From: JAXLYE01 sp046351595
GTDB taxonomy: Bacteria > Myxococcota_A > Polyangia > Palsa-1104 > JAEUJZ01
Length of the DNA stretch: 64,000 nt
Reading direction: 5' to 3'
Assembly: GCA_046351595.1 (NCBI GenBank)
Contig: JAXLYE010000008.1
Span: forward strand, 310,001 to 374,000
A program made the translations under genes and the position numbers. The first letter of the stretch is position 1. Each line of letters opens with the position of its first letter. The notes below the pieces were generated by a model. The model was not told where the DNA came from and did no database searches. It saw only the letters and a list, made by a program, of their open reading frames with translations. Positions 43,654-52,402 of this stretch are shown here, in pieces.

Positions 43654-45441
43654 TCAGCGCGGCGGCGCATCCAGCTTGTAGACCGGGTACAGATCCAGCC
43701 GCTCGTCCCACGAGGCGTGGTGCTCGTGGATGAAGCGCAGGCGCGCGGCCGGGTCGCGGGCGAAGACGGGATCGCCGGCCAGCTTGCGCAGAAACGCCGT
43801 GCGCAGCGCCGCATCGCGCGCCAGCAGCTCCTCGCCGACCGCCTCGGCGACGTAGGGCTCCATGTACTCCTTCTGCTCGAGGTGGGCATTGAAGAAGCCC
43901 CACGAGAGCAGGGAGTCCGGCCCCGCCGGATCGAAGAGGTGCAGGAGCAGCCGCGCCTTGGGCTGCGCGATCGGCACGTAGAGCGAGCCGCGACCGACGA
44001 GCCGCTGCTCGTGCTTCCACGCGCCCTTGACCTGCACGGTCTGCCGGCCCTCGAACGGCGCCTCGCGGAACTTCTTCTGCGTCAGCCGGAACGCCTCGAC
44101 GGGCAGCTCCTGCTCGCGCTCGATCGTCGAGAACGAGAGGCCGTGCAGCCGCAGCTTCTCGGCGACCCAGCCGGCGTGCGCGGCCGGCACCACGAAGCCG
44201 GCGCGCGGCGCGACCGCGCTGGCGACGGGCTTGATCTCGTCGTAAAAGGGCACCTCCCAGATCTCGGGCCGGTGCGAGTCGTAGCGGACGCGCAGCGCCC
44301 CCGAGATCGCCGACGGCTCGATGCGGTAGGCGTAGCCGGGGAAGCGCAGCCGCGCCTTGTGCTCGGTGTTGTCGAAGGCCAGCGGCACCTCGCTGCCGCC
44401 CAGCCGCTCGGCCGCGGCGTCGGCCTGCGCCGCCGCGGCGACCCACGCATCGCCGTCGCTGCGCGCAAGCTCGAGCAGCGTCCGCATCACGTCCGCGGTC
44501 GCGCGCACCCGCGTCTTGAAGTCCTTCCACGAGTGCGTCTCGACCAGCACGCCCAGGCGGTTGCGCTGTGGCCAGTAGCCGTTCTGGAAGCGCGGCGGCG
44601 GCATGCCGACGGCGAAGCCGGACTCGGGGTCGCCCTCGGTGACGAACGACGGGTAGAACGACAGCGGCCGGTGGCGCAGCGCCTGCAGCCGCTGCATCAG
44701 CGTGTCGCTGGTCGCCTGCGCGACGGCGCGCAGCGGCTGCGCCCCGGTGAGCCGCGGCTCGACCATGACCGCGACGTCGGGCTGGAAGTCCGCGCCGTCG
44801 GTGACGTGCAGGTCGACGTAGAGGATCGGGTCCCACTCGGCGAGCAGGCGCAGCATGGCCGCGGTCTCGGGCGCCTCGGCCTTGACGTAGTCGCGGTTCA
44901 GGTTGAGGTTCTGCGACGTGACGCGCCAGCCCATCTCGTCGGGGCCGAGCTGGTTGGGGCGGTTGTTGCGGCCGAAGCGCTCGTGGCCGTCGACGTTGTA
45001 GACCGGCACGAAGACCACGGTCGCGGCGCCCAGGATCGCGCTCTTTCCCGGCTGGGCGAGGAGCTCGCGCAAGAGCGGCAGCCCCGCGTCCTTGCCGTCG
45101 ATCTCGCCGGCGTGGATGCCGCCCTGGAACAGCACCACCTTGCGCCGCCGCGCCCGCGCCGTCTGCGCATCGAGCACGCCGTCCGCCGACGCGATCAGCG
45201 CCAGCATGGGCCGGCCCTCGGGCGTCTGGCCGAAGCGGTGGCAGCGGGCGCGGCCCGGGAAGCTCGACGGGAACGCCTCGCACAGGCGGATGACCTCGTC
45301 GTAGCGGCCGGTGCGCTGGTAGCCGCTCTGCTCTGCGACCGTGGTCAGCGCAGCGGGCGCGCCGGCCGCGGCCGCACCCGTCGCCAGCGGCGCGAGCAGG
45401 GCAAGGAGGCCAGGGAGTGAGGACAGGCGCGCGGTCGTCAT
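43654..45441 (-). CDS. Secreted M14-family zinc carboxypeptidase
   Basis: 595 residues from ATG 45441. A signal peptide (LSSLPGLLALLAPLATGAAAAG) precedes the catalytic domain. Zinc ligands are in GGIHAGEIDGKDAG (HxxE) and LYVDLHVTDGADF. NRDYVKAEAPE carries the Asn-Arg that binds the substrate carboxylate. Catalytic Glu is expected in GVLVETHSWKDF. A second half of about 250 residues is beta-rich and probably a C-terminal accessory domain. Members of this subgroup are exported and cleave peptides for nutrition or wall turnover. It is unrelated in detail to the shorter M14 protein at 30561-31481. Confidence 0.88.
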   Translation of the reverse strand: MTTARLSSLPGLLALLAPLATGAAAAGAPAALTTVAEQSGYQRTGRYDEVIRLCEAFPSSFPGRARCHRFGQTPEGRPMLALIASADGVLDAQTARARRRKVVLFQGGIHAGEIDGKDAGLPLLRELLAQPGKSAILGAATVVFVPVYNVDGHERFGRNNRPNQLGPDEMGWRVTSQNLNLNRDYVKAEAPETAAMLRLLAEWDPILYVDLHVTDGADFQPDVAVMVEPRLTGAQPLRAVAQATSDTLMQRLQALRHRPLSFYPSFVTEGDPESGFAVGMPPPRFQNGYWPQRNRLGVLVETHSWKDFKTRVRATADVMRTLLELARSDGDAWVAAAAQADAAAERLGGSEVPLAFDNTEHKARLRFPGYAYRIEPSAISGALRVRYDSHRPEIWEVPFYDEIKPVASAVAPRAGFVVPAAHAGWVAEKLRLHGLSFSTIEREQELPVEAFRLTQKKFREAPFEGRQTVQVKGAWKHEQRLVGRGSLYVPIAQPKARLLLHLFDPAGPDSLLSWGFFNAHLEQKEYMEPYVAEAVGEELLARDAALRTAFLRKLAGDPVFARDPAARLRFIHEHHASWDERLDLYPVYKLDAPPR

Positions 45442-45513
45442 GGCCGCGCAGGCTAGCACGCCGCGCGGCCAGGGCCCGGGTCCGGGCCGGGGCTCAGGAA
45501 GAGGAGCAGGGAG

Positions 45514-45543
45514 AGGAACAGGGACAGGAACAGGGACAGGGAC
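45514..45543. repeat. Short tandem repeat (AGGAACAGGGAC)
   Basis: Two and a half copies of a 12-bp unit directly after the stop of the barrel-protein gene, within a longer A/G-rich strand. Purine-rich asymmetry could slow the polymerase or aid termination. Confidence 0.7.
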
Positions 45544-45547
45544 AGCG

Positions 45548-46480
45548 CTAGAACCGGAACTCCGGTCCGCCGCCCAGGAAGAAGCCGACCAGGCGCCAGC
45601 CGCCGTCGAGGTTCAGGTAGACGTGGCGCTGCAGCTGGAAGCGCAGGCCGAGCTGCACGTTCAGCACCGGCACGACGCGCGCGTTGAACGGGTAGGTCTC
45701 GGTGCGGCGGGTGCACGGGCTGCCCGGGGTGTCGCGGCCGCCGTCGGTGAAGTCGGGGCTGCAGCGCGCCGCGTCGAGCTTCTGCACGGTGGCGGGGCTC
45801 GGCTGGCCGCTCGAGGTGTCGATCGGGCCGATGTTCTTGGGGAAGCAGCGGCTCGGATCGCCGGCGTTGTCGGCGGTGCAGCCGGAGTTGTTGGTGATCT
45901 GGTAGATCTCGCCGAAGACGTAGCCGGCGCCCAGGCCGCCGCCGAAGCGCAGCTCGAGCCAGCGCGTCAGGTTCCAGTGGCCGACCAGCGACACGTCCAG
46001 CGACAGCGACGACAGCTTGTCGAAGCGCGTGAAGTGCGTCTCGGTCGCGGGATCGTTGCCCTTGCCCAGGAAGTTGCCGGCCTGCGCCTCGAGCCACGAG
46101 TAGTCGGCCGAGACGACGACGTCGAAGCCCGAGCGCCGGTACAGGTACGAGAGGCCCACGCTCCAGCCGTCGTTGAGCTGCGTGTGCTGCTGAAGGAACG
46201 TCGCGATCGACCAGCCCGGCACCGTCACCCAGCGGGCGCGCAGCGCGAGGGCGTGCGGCGACTCGGCGCGCGGCGGCTCCTGCAGCATCAGCGGCGAGGC
46301 CGGCGTCGCCGCGAGCGGCTCCTGGGCGCGCGCCGTGAGCGCGGTGCACAGGATCAGGCCGAGGGCGCCCAGGGCGAGCGCGCGGGCGCGGCGCGCGATC
46401 GGGGTCGACCGGGGCCCGGACAGGGACGCGGCGCTCCGTCGAGAGAAGAGCCGATGAGGGAGCAAAAGACGAGGTCGCAT
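45548..46480 (-). CDS. Outer-membrane beta-barrel protein
   Basis: 310 residues. A signal sequence (LALGALGLILCTALTARAQ) is followed by alternating hydrophobic strands of barrel type, for example WSVGLSYLYRRSGFDVVVSA, LELRFGGGLGAGYVFG and VPVLNVQLGLRFQLQ, and the protein ends with Phe (GGGPEFRF), the usual signature for Bam insertion. A Cys-containing loop (SGCTADNAGDPSRCFP) extends outward. No family name can be assigned; similar barrels are common in Myxococcota and often unassigned. The N-terminal 30 basic residues before the hydrophobic core may mean a later start. Confidence 0.75.
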   Translation of the reverse strand: MRPRLLLPHRLFSRRSAASLSGPRSTPIARRARALALGALGLILCTALTARAQEPLAATPASPLMLQEPPRAESPHALALRARWVTVPGWSIATFLQQHTQLNDGWSVGLSYLYRRSGFDVVVSADYSWLEAQAGNFLGKGNDPATETHFTRFDKLSSLSLDVSLVGHWNLTRWLELRFGGGLGAGYVFGEIYQITNNSGCTADNAGDPSRCFPKNIGPIDTSSGQPSPATVQKLDAARCSPDFTDGGRDTPGSPCTRRTETYPFNARVVPVLNVQLGLRFQLQRHVYLNLDGGWRLVGFFLGGGPEFRF

Positions 46481-46802
46481 GGCGGTCCTCCAAAGCGAGT
46501 AAGCGCCCGGAACGTACCAAAACCGCCGCGCCCTACGAACACAGAAGTGGCCCTTAAAATTCGAGCGAACGGGAAGCGGGCGTCGGGCGCGCCGCCGCGG
46601 GCCGGCTGGTCGACGAGGAGGGGGGCGGCGAGCGGGCGGCGAGCGGGCGGCGCGGGTCGCGGTTGTGCCGGGCGCGGCGAGCCCCTATCGTGATCGCAGG
46701 CCGCCGAGCGCCGCCCGATCGCCCACCTGTGCGGACCCGAGCGCCGGCGGGGCGCTCGGGCGACGGCGCGACGGCGCGCTCGGGCGCCACACGGGAGGGA
46801 GC
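46481..46802. other. Divergent intergenic region with short G+C repeats
   Basis: About 320 bp between the barrel-protein start (reverse) and the hydroxylase start (forward). It contains repeats of GCGGGCGGCGA around 46624-46655 and two GCGCTCGGGCG copies near 46751 and 46777. No gene is seen. Both promoters should lie here. Confidence 0.5.
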
Positions 46803-47372
46803 ATGTACATCGGCCTCTTGGATCTCAGCCACAAGCTCGTCTGGACGATCGAGAACGTGCTGTCAGCGGACGAGTGCGCAGCGCTCATCCGCGAGTTCGA
46901 GGCGCGCAACCCGGTGCTGGCGACCGTCAACACCGGCCGCCGGCCCGAGGGCGAGTACAAGACCGAGGTGCGCAACAACTCGCGCGTCATCCACGACGAC
47001 CCGCAGCTGGCCGCGCGGCTGTTCGAGCGCGTGCGCCCCGGCCTGCCCGAGCGCCTGTCGGGACGGCACCTGAAGGGCGCCAACGAGCGCTTCCGCTTCT
47101 ATCGCTACGAGCCCGGGCAGTTCTTCAAGCCGCACTACGACGGCGCGTTCCAGCGCAGCCCGGGCGAGAGCAGCCTGCTGACGTTCATGATCTACCTGAA
47201 CGGCGACTTCGACGGCGGCGAGACCAACTTCCTCGAGCTCGGGCAGAGCATCAAGCCGCGGGCCGGGCTGGCGATCCTGTTCCAGCACCACGTGCTGCAC
47301 GAGAGCGCGACGGTCGTGCGCGGGCGCAAGTACGCCCTGCGCTCGGACATCATGTACGAGCGTCGCGACTGA
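46803..47372 (+). CDS. 2OG-Fe(II) oxygenase, prolyl 4-hydroxylase-like
   Basis: 189 residues from ATG 46803, which has GGAGGGAG directly before it. The fold is typical of the P4Hc domain: FRFYRYEPGQFFKPHYDG gives the HxD metal pair, LLTFMIYLNGDFDGGETNF is the core strand, LFQHHVLHESATV gives the distal His, and RKYALRSDIMY the Lys/Arg that binds 2-oxoglutarate. All ligands are present. Bacterial relatives hydroxylate proline or modify proteins such as EF-Tu; the substrate here is unknown. The 3' end overlaps the convergent P450 gene by 23 bp. Confidence 0.9.
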   Translation: MYIGLLDLSHKLVWTIENVLSADECAALIREFEARNPVLATVNTGRRPEGEYKTEVRNNSRVIHDDPQLAARLFERVRPGLPERLSGRHLKGANERFRFYRYEPGQFFKPHYDGAFQRSPGESSLLTFMIYLNGDFDGGETNFLELGQSIKPRAGLAILFQHHVLHESATVVRGRKYALRSDIMYERRD

Positions 47373-48717
47373 TGGCGCTGCGGTCGCGCCGCTCGTGCAG
47401 GCGCACCGGCACGCCCTTGGCCGGCGCCAGCGTGACGCCGCGGCGGTGCGGGCGCGGCACGTAGCCCGGCTCGAGCCGCAGCGCGGTGCGCGCCACCATC
47501 GCGGCCAGCACCATCTTCATCTCGTAGGTCGCGAACGCCGCGCCGATGCAGCGCCGGTTGCCGCCGCCGAACGGCAGCCACTCGCCGGGCGAGTGCTTGG
47601 TGTGCAAAAACCGCTCGGGGCGGAAGCGCGCCGGCTCCGGGAACGCGGCGGGCCGACGGTGCGCAAGGTAGACAGCCGGCGCCACCACCCAGCCCGCGGG
47701 GATGTCGTAGCCGCCGATCGAGAGCGGCTTCTGCACCACGCGCCCGGTCATCGGCGCCACGGGCCACAGCCGCAGCCCCTCGCGCACCGTCGCATCGAGC
47801 AGCTCCAGCCGGGCCACGCGCTCGGGCACCAGGCGATCGCCCTCGACCGCGGTCGCGATCTCCTGGCGCAGCCGCGCCCACAGCTCCGGATCCTCGGCCA
47901 GCGCGCAGATCGTCCAGCCGAGCGCCGTCGCCGTGGTCTCGTGCCCGGCGACGACCATGGTCACCAGCTCGTCGCGCAATTCCTGGAACGTCATCGGCTC
48001 GCCGCTCTCGTCGCGCGCCTGCAGCAGCATCGACAGGATGTCGGTGCGCTTCTCGGCGCCGCCGCGCTGGCGCCGCTCGTCGATCTCCTGGCGCAGCATC
48101 TCGTCGACGGTGTTGGACATACGCTTGAACTTGCCCCACGGGCTCCAGGCGCCGAGATCGCGCTGCGCGAACGGGAACAGGAGGAGCGGGTTGGAGGCCA
48201 CCTCCACTCCATTGCGGACCTCTTCGTACAGGCGCTGCAGCCGATCGCCCTCTGCCACGCCCAGGATGGTGCGCAGGATGACGCGCAGGGTGATCGCCTG
48301 AAACTCGGGGTGCAGCCGCAGCGTCTGTTGCAGCGGCCAGGCGTCGATCGCGGCGTCGGCCAGATCGAGCATGGTCTGGCCGTAGGCCTGCATGCGCTCG
48401 CCGTGGAACGACGGCATCAGCAGCTTGCGCTGCCGCTGGTGCTCGGACCCATCCAGGATCAGCAGCGAGTTGCTGCCGACGAAGGGGCGCAGCACCGCGT
48501 TGGACTTGCCGCCCAGCAGCACATCGGGGCTTGCCGCAAAGACCTCCTTGATGTCATCGGGGTTCGACACAACGACGGCCGTGCCGAAGCCCGAGAGCGT
48601 CATCTGGAAGGTCTCACCGAAGCGCGCGGCGCAGTCCTCCAGGAACGCGTAGGGAGAGCGGATCCACTGCCAGGTCTGCACCAGCGCATGCGAGCTCGGG
48701 CCGGGAGGTAAGGACAT
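47350..48717 (-). CDS. Cytochrome P450
   Basis: 455 residues from ATG 48717. Helix I motif VVAGHETTAT, ExxR in REGLRLWPVAP, the PERF region FRPERFLHT, and the haem loop FGGGNRRCIGAA with the axial Cys are all present. The pattern resembles the CYP110/CYP4-like bacterial group that acts on fatty acids or terpenoid substrates. No ferredoxin or reductase gene adjoins, so electrons must come from a partner elsewhere. The C-terminal codons overlap the convergent hydroxylase gene. Confidence 0.92.
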   Translation of the reverse strand: MSLPPGPSSHALVQTWQWIRSPYAFLEDCAARFGETFQMTLSGFGTAVVVSNPDDIKEVFAASPDVLLGGKSNAVLRPFVGSNSLLILDGSEHQRQRKLLMPSFHGERMQAYGQTMLDLADAAIDAWPLQQTLRLHPEFQAITLRVILRTILGVAEGDRLQRLYEEVRNGVEVASNPLLLFPFAQRDLGAWSPWGKFKRMSNTVDEMLRQEIDERRQRGGAEKRTDILSMLLQARDESGEPMTFQELRDELVTMVVAGHETTATALGWTICALAEDPELWARLRQEIATAVEGDRLVPERVARLELLDATVREGLRLWPVAPMTGRVVQKPLSIGGYDIPAGWVVAPAVYLAHRRPAAFPEPARFRPERFLHTKHSPGEWLPFGGGNRRCIGAAFATYEMKMVLAAMVARTALRLEPGYVPRPHRRGVTLAPAKGVPVRLHERRDRSAISRDART

Positions 48718-48857
48718 GCCCTGATGATAGTGAGCGGGAGTCACCGGCCACAAGGTGCACGCGGAGCCGCGGCGAAACGGCGCCGCTCGATGAGGGATTC
48801 CCGCCGTCGCGGCCCTCGCTGTGCCGGCGCTCGCGACCCCTATACTTGACTAGCACC

Positions 48858-49793
48858 ATGCAGGTGCGCGCAAACCTCCGGCCTCCGCTCGAAACCTCGC
48901 CGATCGTCCCGGACGCTCCCGACGAGTCGGCGCGCGCGTTTGCCGATACCATGGCCGCTCCGCTGCGCGATGCGCGCGATCCGCGCTCGGGCACGACGCC
49001 CGCGAGTCCGTCGGCTCCCGCAGGCGCCGCAGATCCCGCGGGCTCCGCGAGTCACTCGGGCCGCGCGGACTCTGAGCGCGCGACCCTGAGCAGCACCGCG
49101 GCGCCGGCGGACGACGAGCCCATCGAGGTCCACTCGCGCAGCGCGGATCTGCGCGCGCACCCCGAGGGACTGCTCGGTCAGGTGCTGGGCGAGCGGTACG
49201 AGCTCTTGCGGCTCCTCGGTCGCGGCGGCATGGGCGCGGTGTACCTGGCGCGCCACGTCAGCCTGGATGCGGAGTACGCGGTCAAGGTGCTGCTGCAGCC
49301 GCGCGATCCCGAGGGGCAGCGCCGCTTCGTCAGCGAGGCGCGGCTGGCCTCCAAGGTCCGCCACTCGAATACCGTCTTCATCTCGGACTTCGGGGTCGCG
49401 CGCGGCGGACTCCTGTACCTGGTGATGGAGCACATCCCGGGCCGCTCGCTCGCCGCCGAGGTGCGCCGACGCGGACGGATCGAGCGCGGCGAGGCCCTGC
49501 ACATCGCCATCGAGGTCGCGCGCGGCCTGCAGGCCATCCACGACCGCGGCATCGTGCACCGGGACATGAAGCCAGAGAAGGTCCCGCTCGAGAGAGCAGG
49601 GCCCTTATCGATCCGCAGCGGTGCGGGGAGTCCGGAGCGCTCGGCGGCGAGCCGGCTCCGGGCTCTGCGGATCGGAAGGCTCGGAGCGGCCGCCGCGCGG
49701 CTCGTGCGGCCCCGCGCAGCCGCAAAGCGGTCAGCGCGCACGGTCCGGTACTACGTAGTCACCGAAGCGTTGCGTGGATGGCTCCTTTTGTAA
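48858..49793 (+). pseudogene. Hanks-type Ser/Thr kinase, broken after the HRD motif
   Basis: After about 110 disordered residues, a kinase N-lobe begins: LLGRGGMGAVYLA (glycine loop), AVKVLL (lysine), MEHIPGRSLA, then IVHRDMKPEK near residue 234. The normal catalytic Asn is replaced (KPEK for KPEN). From VPLER on, nothing of the kinase follows: no DFG, APE or C-lobe. The remaining roughly 60 residues are read from a dispersed segment that recurs at 30244-30357. The protein cannot be an active kinase. The break lies inside subdomain VIb, with the shared segment starting at the HRD codons. Confidence 0.8.
49561..49674 (+). repeat. Kinase-derived dispersed repeat, copy B
   Basis: Ungapped counterpart of 30244-30357 (70 of 114 bases agree by hand count). 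It starts in the kinase HRD codons and goes on in sequence that is not kinase-like. Both copies share Val-Pro-Leu-Glu where active kinases have Val-hydrophobic-Leu, so the change preceded the split of the two copies or was spread by recombination. Confidence 0.7.
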
Positions 49794-49938
49794 CGCGTGA
49801 CCCAACGATCTGCGAACAATCCATAGACACCGCGCTCGGGCCGGCCGCGCGCTGTGATCCCAGGCACTCCCGGAGCCTGCTCACAGAGCGCCGCCTCGCC
49901 GACGGAGCGCGCGTGCGCCTATAATCAGGGGCACCCCC

Positions 49939-50642
49939 ATGCAGCCTCCTGATCCGTCCACTGACTCGATCGGGTCCAGCGGCGCGAGCCGCCAGATCGG
50001 ACCCTACCGGGTCATCCGCAAGATCGGAGCGGGCGGCATGGGCGAGGTCTTCGAGGCGCGGCACACCACCATCGAGCGGCGCGTCGCCATCAAGGTGCTG
50101 CGTCCGACGCTGGCCCAGAACCCGGAGCTCAACACCCGCTTCATCAACGAGGCGCGCGCGGTCAACATCGTCGAACACCCGGGGATCGTGCAGGTCTTCG
50201 ACTACGGCCGGCTCCCGGATGGCACCGCGTACATCGTGATGGAGTACCTGCACGGCGTGACCCTGAGCGGCCACATGGGACACTCCGTCGAGCACCTGCC
50301 GATCGAGGACGTGCTCCGCTTCTCCCGCCAGATTGCCTCCGTACTGGCCGCCGCGCACGCGAAGGGAATCATCCACCGCGATCTCAAGCCCGACAACGTG
50401 ATGCTGATCCCGGATCCCGAGCTGGACGATCCGCTGCGGATCCGGCTCAAGCTGCTCGACTTCGGGGTCGCGAAGCTCGGGAGCTCGCTGGCCTCGGGTG
50501 AAGTCGGCGTCGCAGCGACGCAGAACAGCCTCGTGGTCGGGACGCCGGAGTACATGTCTCCGGAGCAGTGCCGGAACTCGGGCAAGGTGACCGGGAAGGC
50601 AGATGTCTATTCCCTGGGCGTCATCCTGTTCGAGAGTCACCC
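49939..50642 (+). pseudogene. Hanks-type Ser/Thr kinase truncated at subdomain IX by the integrase island
   Basis: The gene starts at ATG 49939 and reads a good kinase: IGAGGMGEVFEA (glycine loop), VAIKVLRP, IIHRDLKPDN with His146, LLDFGVAKLG, TPEYMSPEQCR, and ADVYSLGVILFE. There the similarity ends. The frame stays open to 50907 only by running antisense through the integrase 3' end. The lost part is the C-lobe, and probably a membrane segment and sensor domain. The integrase stop (50715) is about 75 bp from the break, as at an integration boundary. The truncated protein keeps its catalytic residues but not the helices that hold the C-lobe, so activity is unlikely. Confidence 0.8.
50612..50642 (+). 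repeat. Candidate left attachment repeat (kinase subdomain IX sequence)
   Basis: CCCTGGGCGTCATCCTGTTC and the following 11 bases, coding for Leu-Gly-Val-Ile-Leu-Phe-Glu of the truncated kinase. An imperfect direct copy lies at 61600-61631. Confidence 0.45.
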
Positions 50643-50714
50643 CTGGCACTTTCCCGTCGAGAACTCCACCGCTTGGGGTGTTGGGGAACCGCTGGGGAAC
50701 GATTTTTCCAGCGC

Positions 50715-51920
50715 TTACTGCACGGGGTGCTCCACCAAGAGGGCCTCGAGGAGCGCGGCCCGTTCTGCCTCAGAGAGCGAGCGGAGGAGGGTCTGCACGG
50801 ACAAAGGCGGCTTCGGCGATGAGCTGCGCGAAGGGCCGGCGACGCGGGAGAGAGCTGCATCGACACGCTGGGCGTCGAGCGTGGCCTTGACTCCAGGGTC
50901 GACATAGTGCCGCAGCGTGATCCCGAAGGACGTATGGCCGATGCTGCGGGCCACGTAATCCTCCGAGGCGCCTGCCTGCAGCTTCAGCGTCGCGTTCATG
51001 CCGCGCAGGCTGTGTGTGCAGATCATCGGCACCTTCGCGTGACGGCAGATCCAACGCACGCGCTTGTGCACCGACTGCTGGTGCAGCGCTTTGTCTGGCT
51101 CACGCTCCTGCCGGAATAACCAGGCACCGGGCGCCTGGCCTTTGCATCGCTGCATCACGTAGGGCCGCAGGAACTCGGGGATGTCGACGCGGCGGTTGCC
51201 TGCTCGCGTCTTGGCCCGCTCGATGACCAGCACGGACCCCTCCTCATCAAGGTCTCGCACAACGCGGTCCAGCACCTCCGAGACCCGGAGCCCGCGCCAC
51301 AGGCACAGCATCGCTGCCAGCGCCGTGCCATGGCCGCGCTGGACATCTGCCCAGGCCACCTGCAGCCAGCGGTCCAGCTCGTCCATGCGCAGCTGCGGCT
51401 TGCCGGTGCGGTCGCGACCGATTGGCTCGACGGACCCGAAGGGGTTCTTGCCGACGTAGCCAGCCTTCTGCGCCCAGGCGCCAAATCGCTTGAGGATGCG
51501 AAGGTCGCCGCGGTGGGTCGAGGGAGACAAAGCACGGCCCGTGCCGTGTCCGAGCCGCTGGGCATGGCTCAGGTATATCTGCTCGGCCTTCCGCTCGCTG
51601 ATTGTCGACAGCCGCATCTCGCTCGCCGTGCTCCCGAAGAAGTTACGCAGCCGCTGCTGCTCGTTGGCCTGGGTCCTGGCTCGGTAGCCCTCATGCTCTC
51701 CGATGTACTTCACGTACTCTGTGATCAGCTCGTCGACAGACTTCTCGTCGAGCTGGAACGCCTCCTTCTCGAGCTGCGCCTTGGTACGTCGAGCCTCGGC
51801 CAGCGTCGGGTAGAACAGAGACTTGCGCCTCCCAGATGACTTGAGGATGAGCCGGAACCGCTCCTTCTCTCCATGGTGTTCGACGTAGGGACCGAGCACG
51901 ATCGCCTTCTCGGTTCGCAT
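50715..51920 (-). CDS. Tyrosine recombinase/integrase
   Basis: 401 residues. The N-terminal SAM-like DNA-binding part (about 55-160, VDELITEYVKYIGEHEGYR) precedes the catalytic domain, in which all residues can be seen: Arg212 in LWRGLRVSEVL, His303 and Arg306 in THSLRGMNA, His329 in IGHTSFG, and the nucleophile Tyr339 in RHYVDPGV. The C-terminal 50 residues are Ser/Pro- and Leu-rich. The enzyme integrates and excises elements by a covalent 3'-phosphotyrosine. It lies at the island's left edge pointing outward to the broken kinase, the usual place for an integrase next to its attachment site. Confidence 0.93.
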   Translation of the reverse strand: MRTEKAIVLGPYVEHHGEKERFRLILKSSGRRKSLFYPTLAEARRTKAQLEKEAFQLDEKSVDELITEYVKYIGEHEGYRARTQANEQQRLRNFFGSTASEMRLSTISERKAEQIYLSHAQRLGHGTGRALSPSTHRGDLRILKRFGAWAQKAGYVGKNPFGSVEPIGRDRTGKPQLRMDELDRWLQVAWADVQRGHGTALAAMLCLWRGLRVSEVLDRVVRDLDEEGSVLVIERAKTRAGNRRVDIPEFLRPYVMQRCKGQAPGAWLFRQEREPDKALHQQSVHKRVRWICRHAKVPMICTHSLRGMNATLKLQAGASEDYVARSIGHTSFGITLRHYVDPGVKATLDAQRVDAALSRVAGPSRSSSPKPPLSVQTLLRSLSEAERAALLEALLVEHPVQ

Positions 51921-51956
51921 CGCAGGAAGTCCTCTCTGCGACGCAACGGCTTGCGC

Positions 51957-51977
51957 GGCGCTTATAGCACAAGCGCC
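51957..51977. promoter_or_regulatory. Inverted repeat GGCGCTT-N7-AAGCGCC upstream of integrase
   Basis: Perfect 7-bp arms about 37 bp before the integrase start. Suitable as an operator for an excisionase or repressor, or as an arm-type site of the recombinase. Confidence 0.5.
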
Positions 51978-52295
51978 TACTTGTGGGCGCGGGCGGAGAG
52001 GTCAGGCGTCGATGAGGAGAGAGCTGCGCCCGCACCAGGCGAGGGCGGCGCCGAGGCAGGGGCCGTGAGTCGGACGTCGGCTGACGCAGTGGAGCGAGCG
52101 GGGCCGAGCCTGGCAATCGACAGGCTGAGCTGGATGGGCATGCGCAGGCCGGGGCTGGTAGCCAGCGCGGCTCGATCTACCACCCCTTGCCAGACCCGAC
52201 CAGGCTGTGCGATGAGGAGGTAGGATCGTAGCAAGGGCAACAAGGGATCCCCATCCACATAAACAGCCTGTTCACTGAATCGGGTCAACCTCAAA

Positions 52296-52310
52296 GTACA
52301 CGGAGTGTAC
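52296..52310 (+). promoter_or_regulatory. Palindrome GTACAC-GGA-GTGTAC upstream of island gene
   Basis: Perfect 6-bp arms about 93 bp before the start at 52403, in A+T-rich DNA. Likely operator for a repressor of the low-G+C unit. Confidence 0.55.
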
Positions 52311-52402
52311 AGTGCGGGACTCGCCAGCCATGCTTCAATGCTTTGAAGAACGCAGTCTACTCTTATCAGAGATCACACAGTCTATGTCTTGAATAGGCCG
52401 CC

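Larger units (their letters stand above)
51921..52402. other. Divergent region between integrase and first island gene
   Basis: About 480 bp. It holds two inverted repeats (51957-51977 and 52296-52310). A 105-codon frame on the reverse strand (52294 to 51977) could be a small gene ahead of the integrase, but it has neither a family pattern nor a ribosome site I can defend. G+C falls toward 52300-52400. Confidence 0.5.

Noticed and set aside
51977..52294. 105-codon reverse frame ahead of the integrase
   Set aside because: No ribosome site, no recognisable motif, and simple composition toward its C-terminus; kept only as a note in the intergenic entry.
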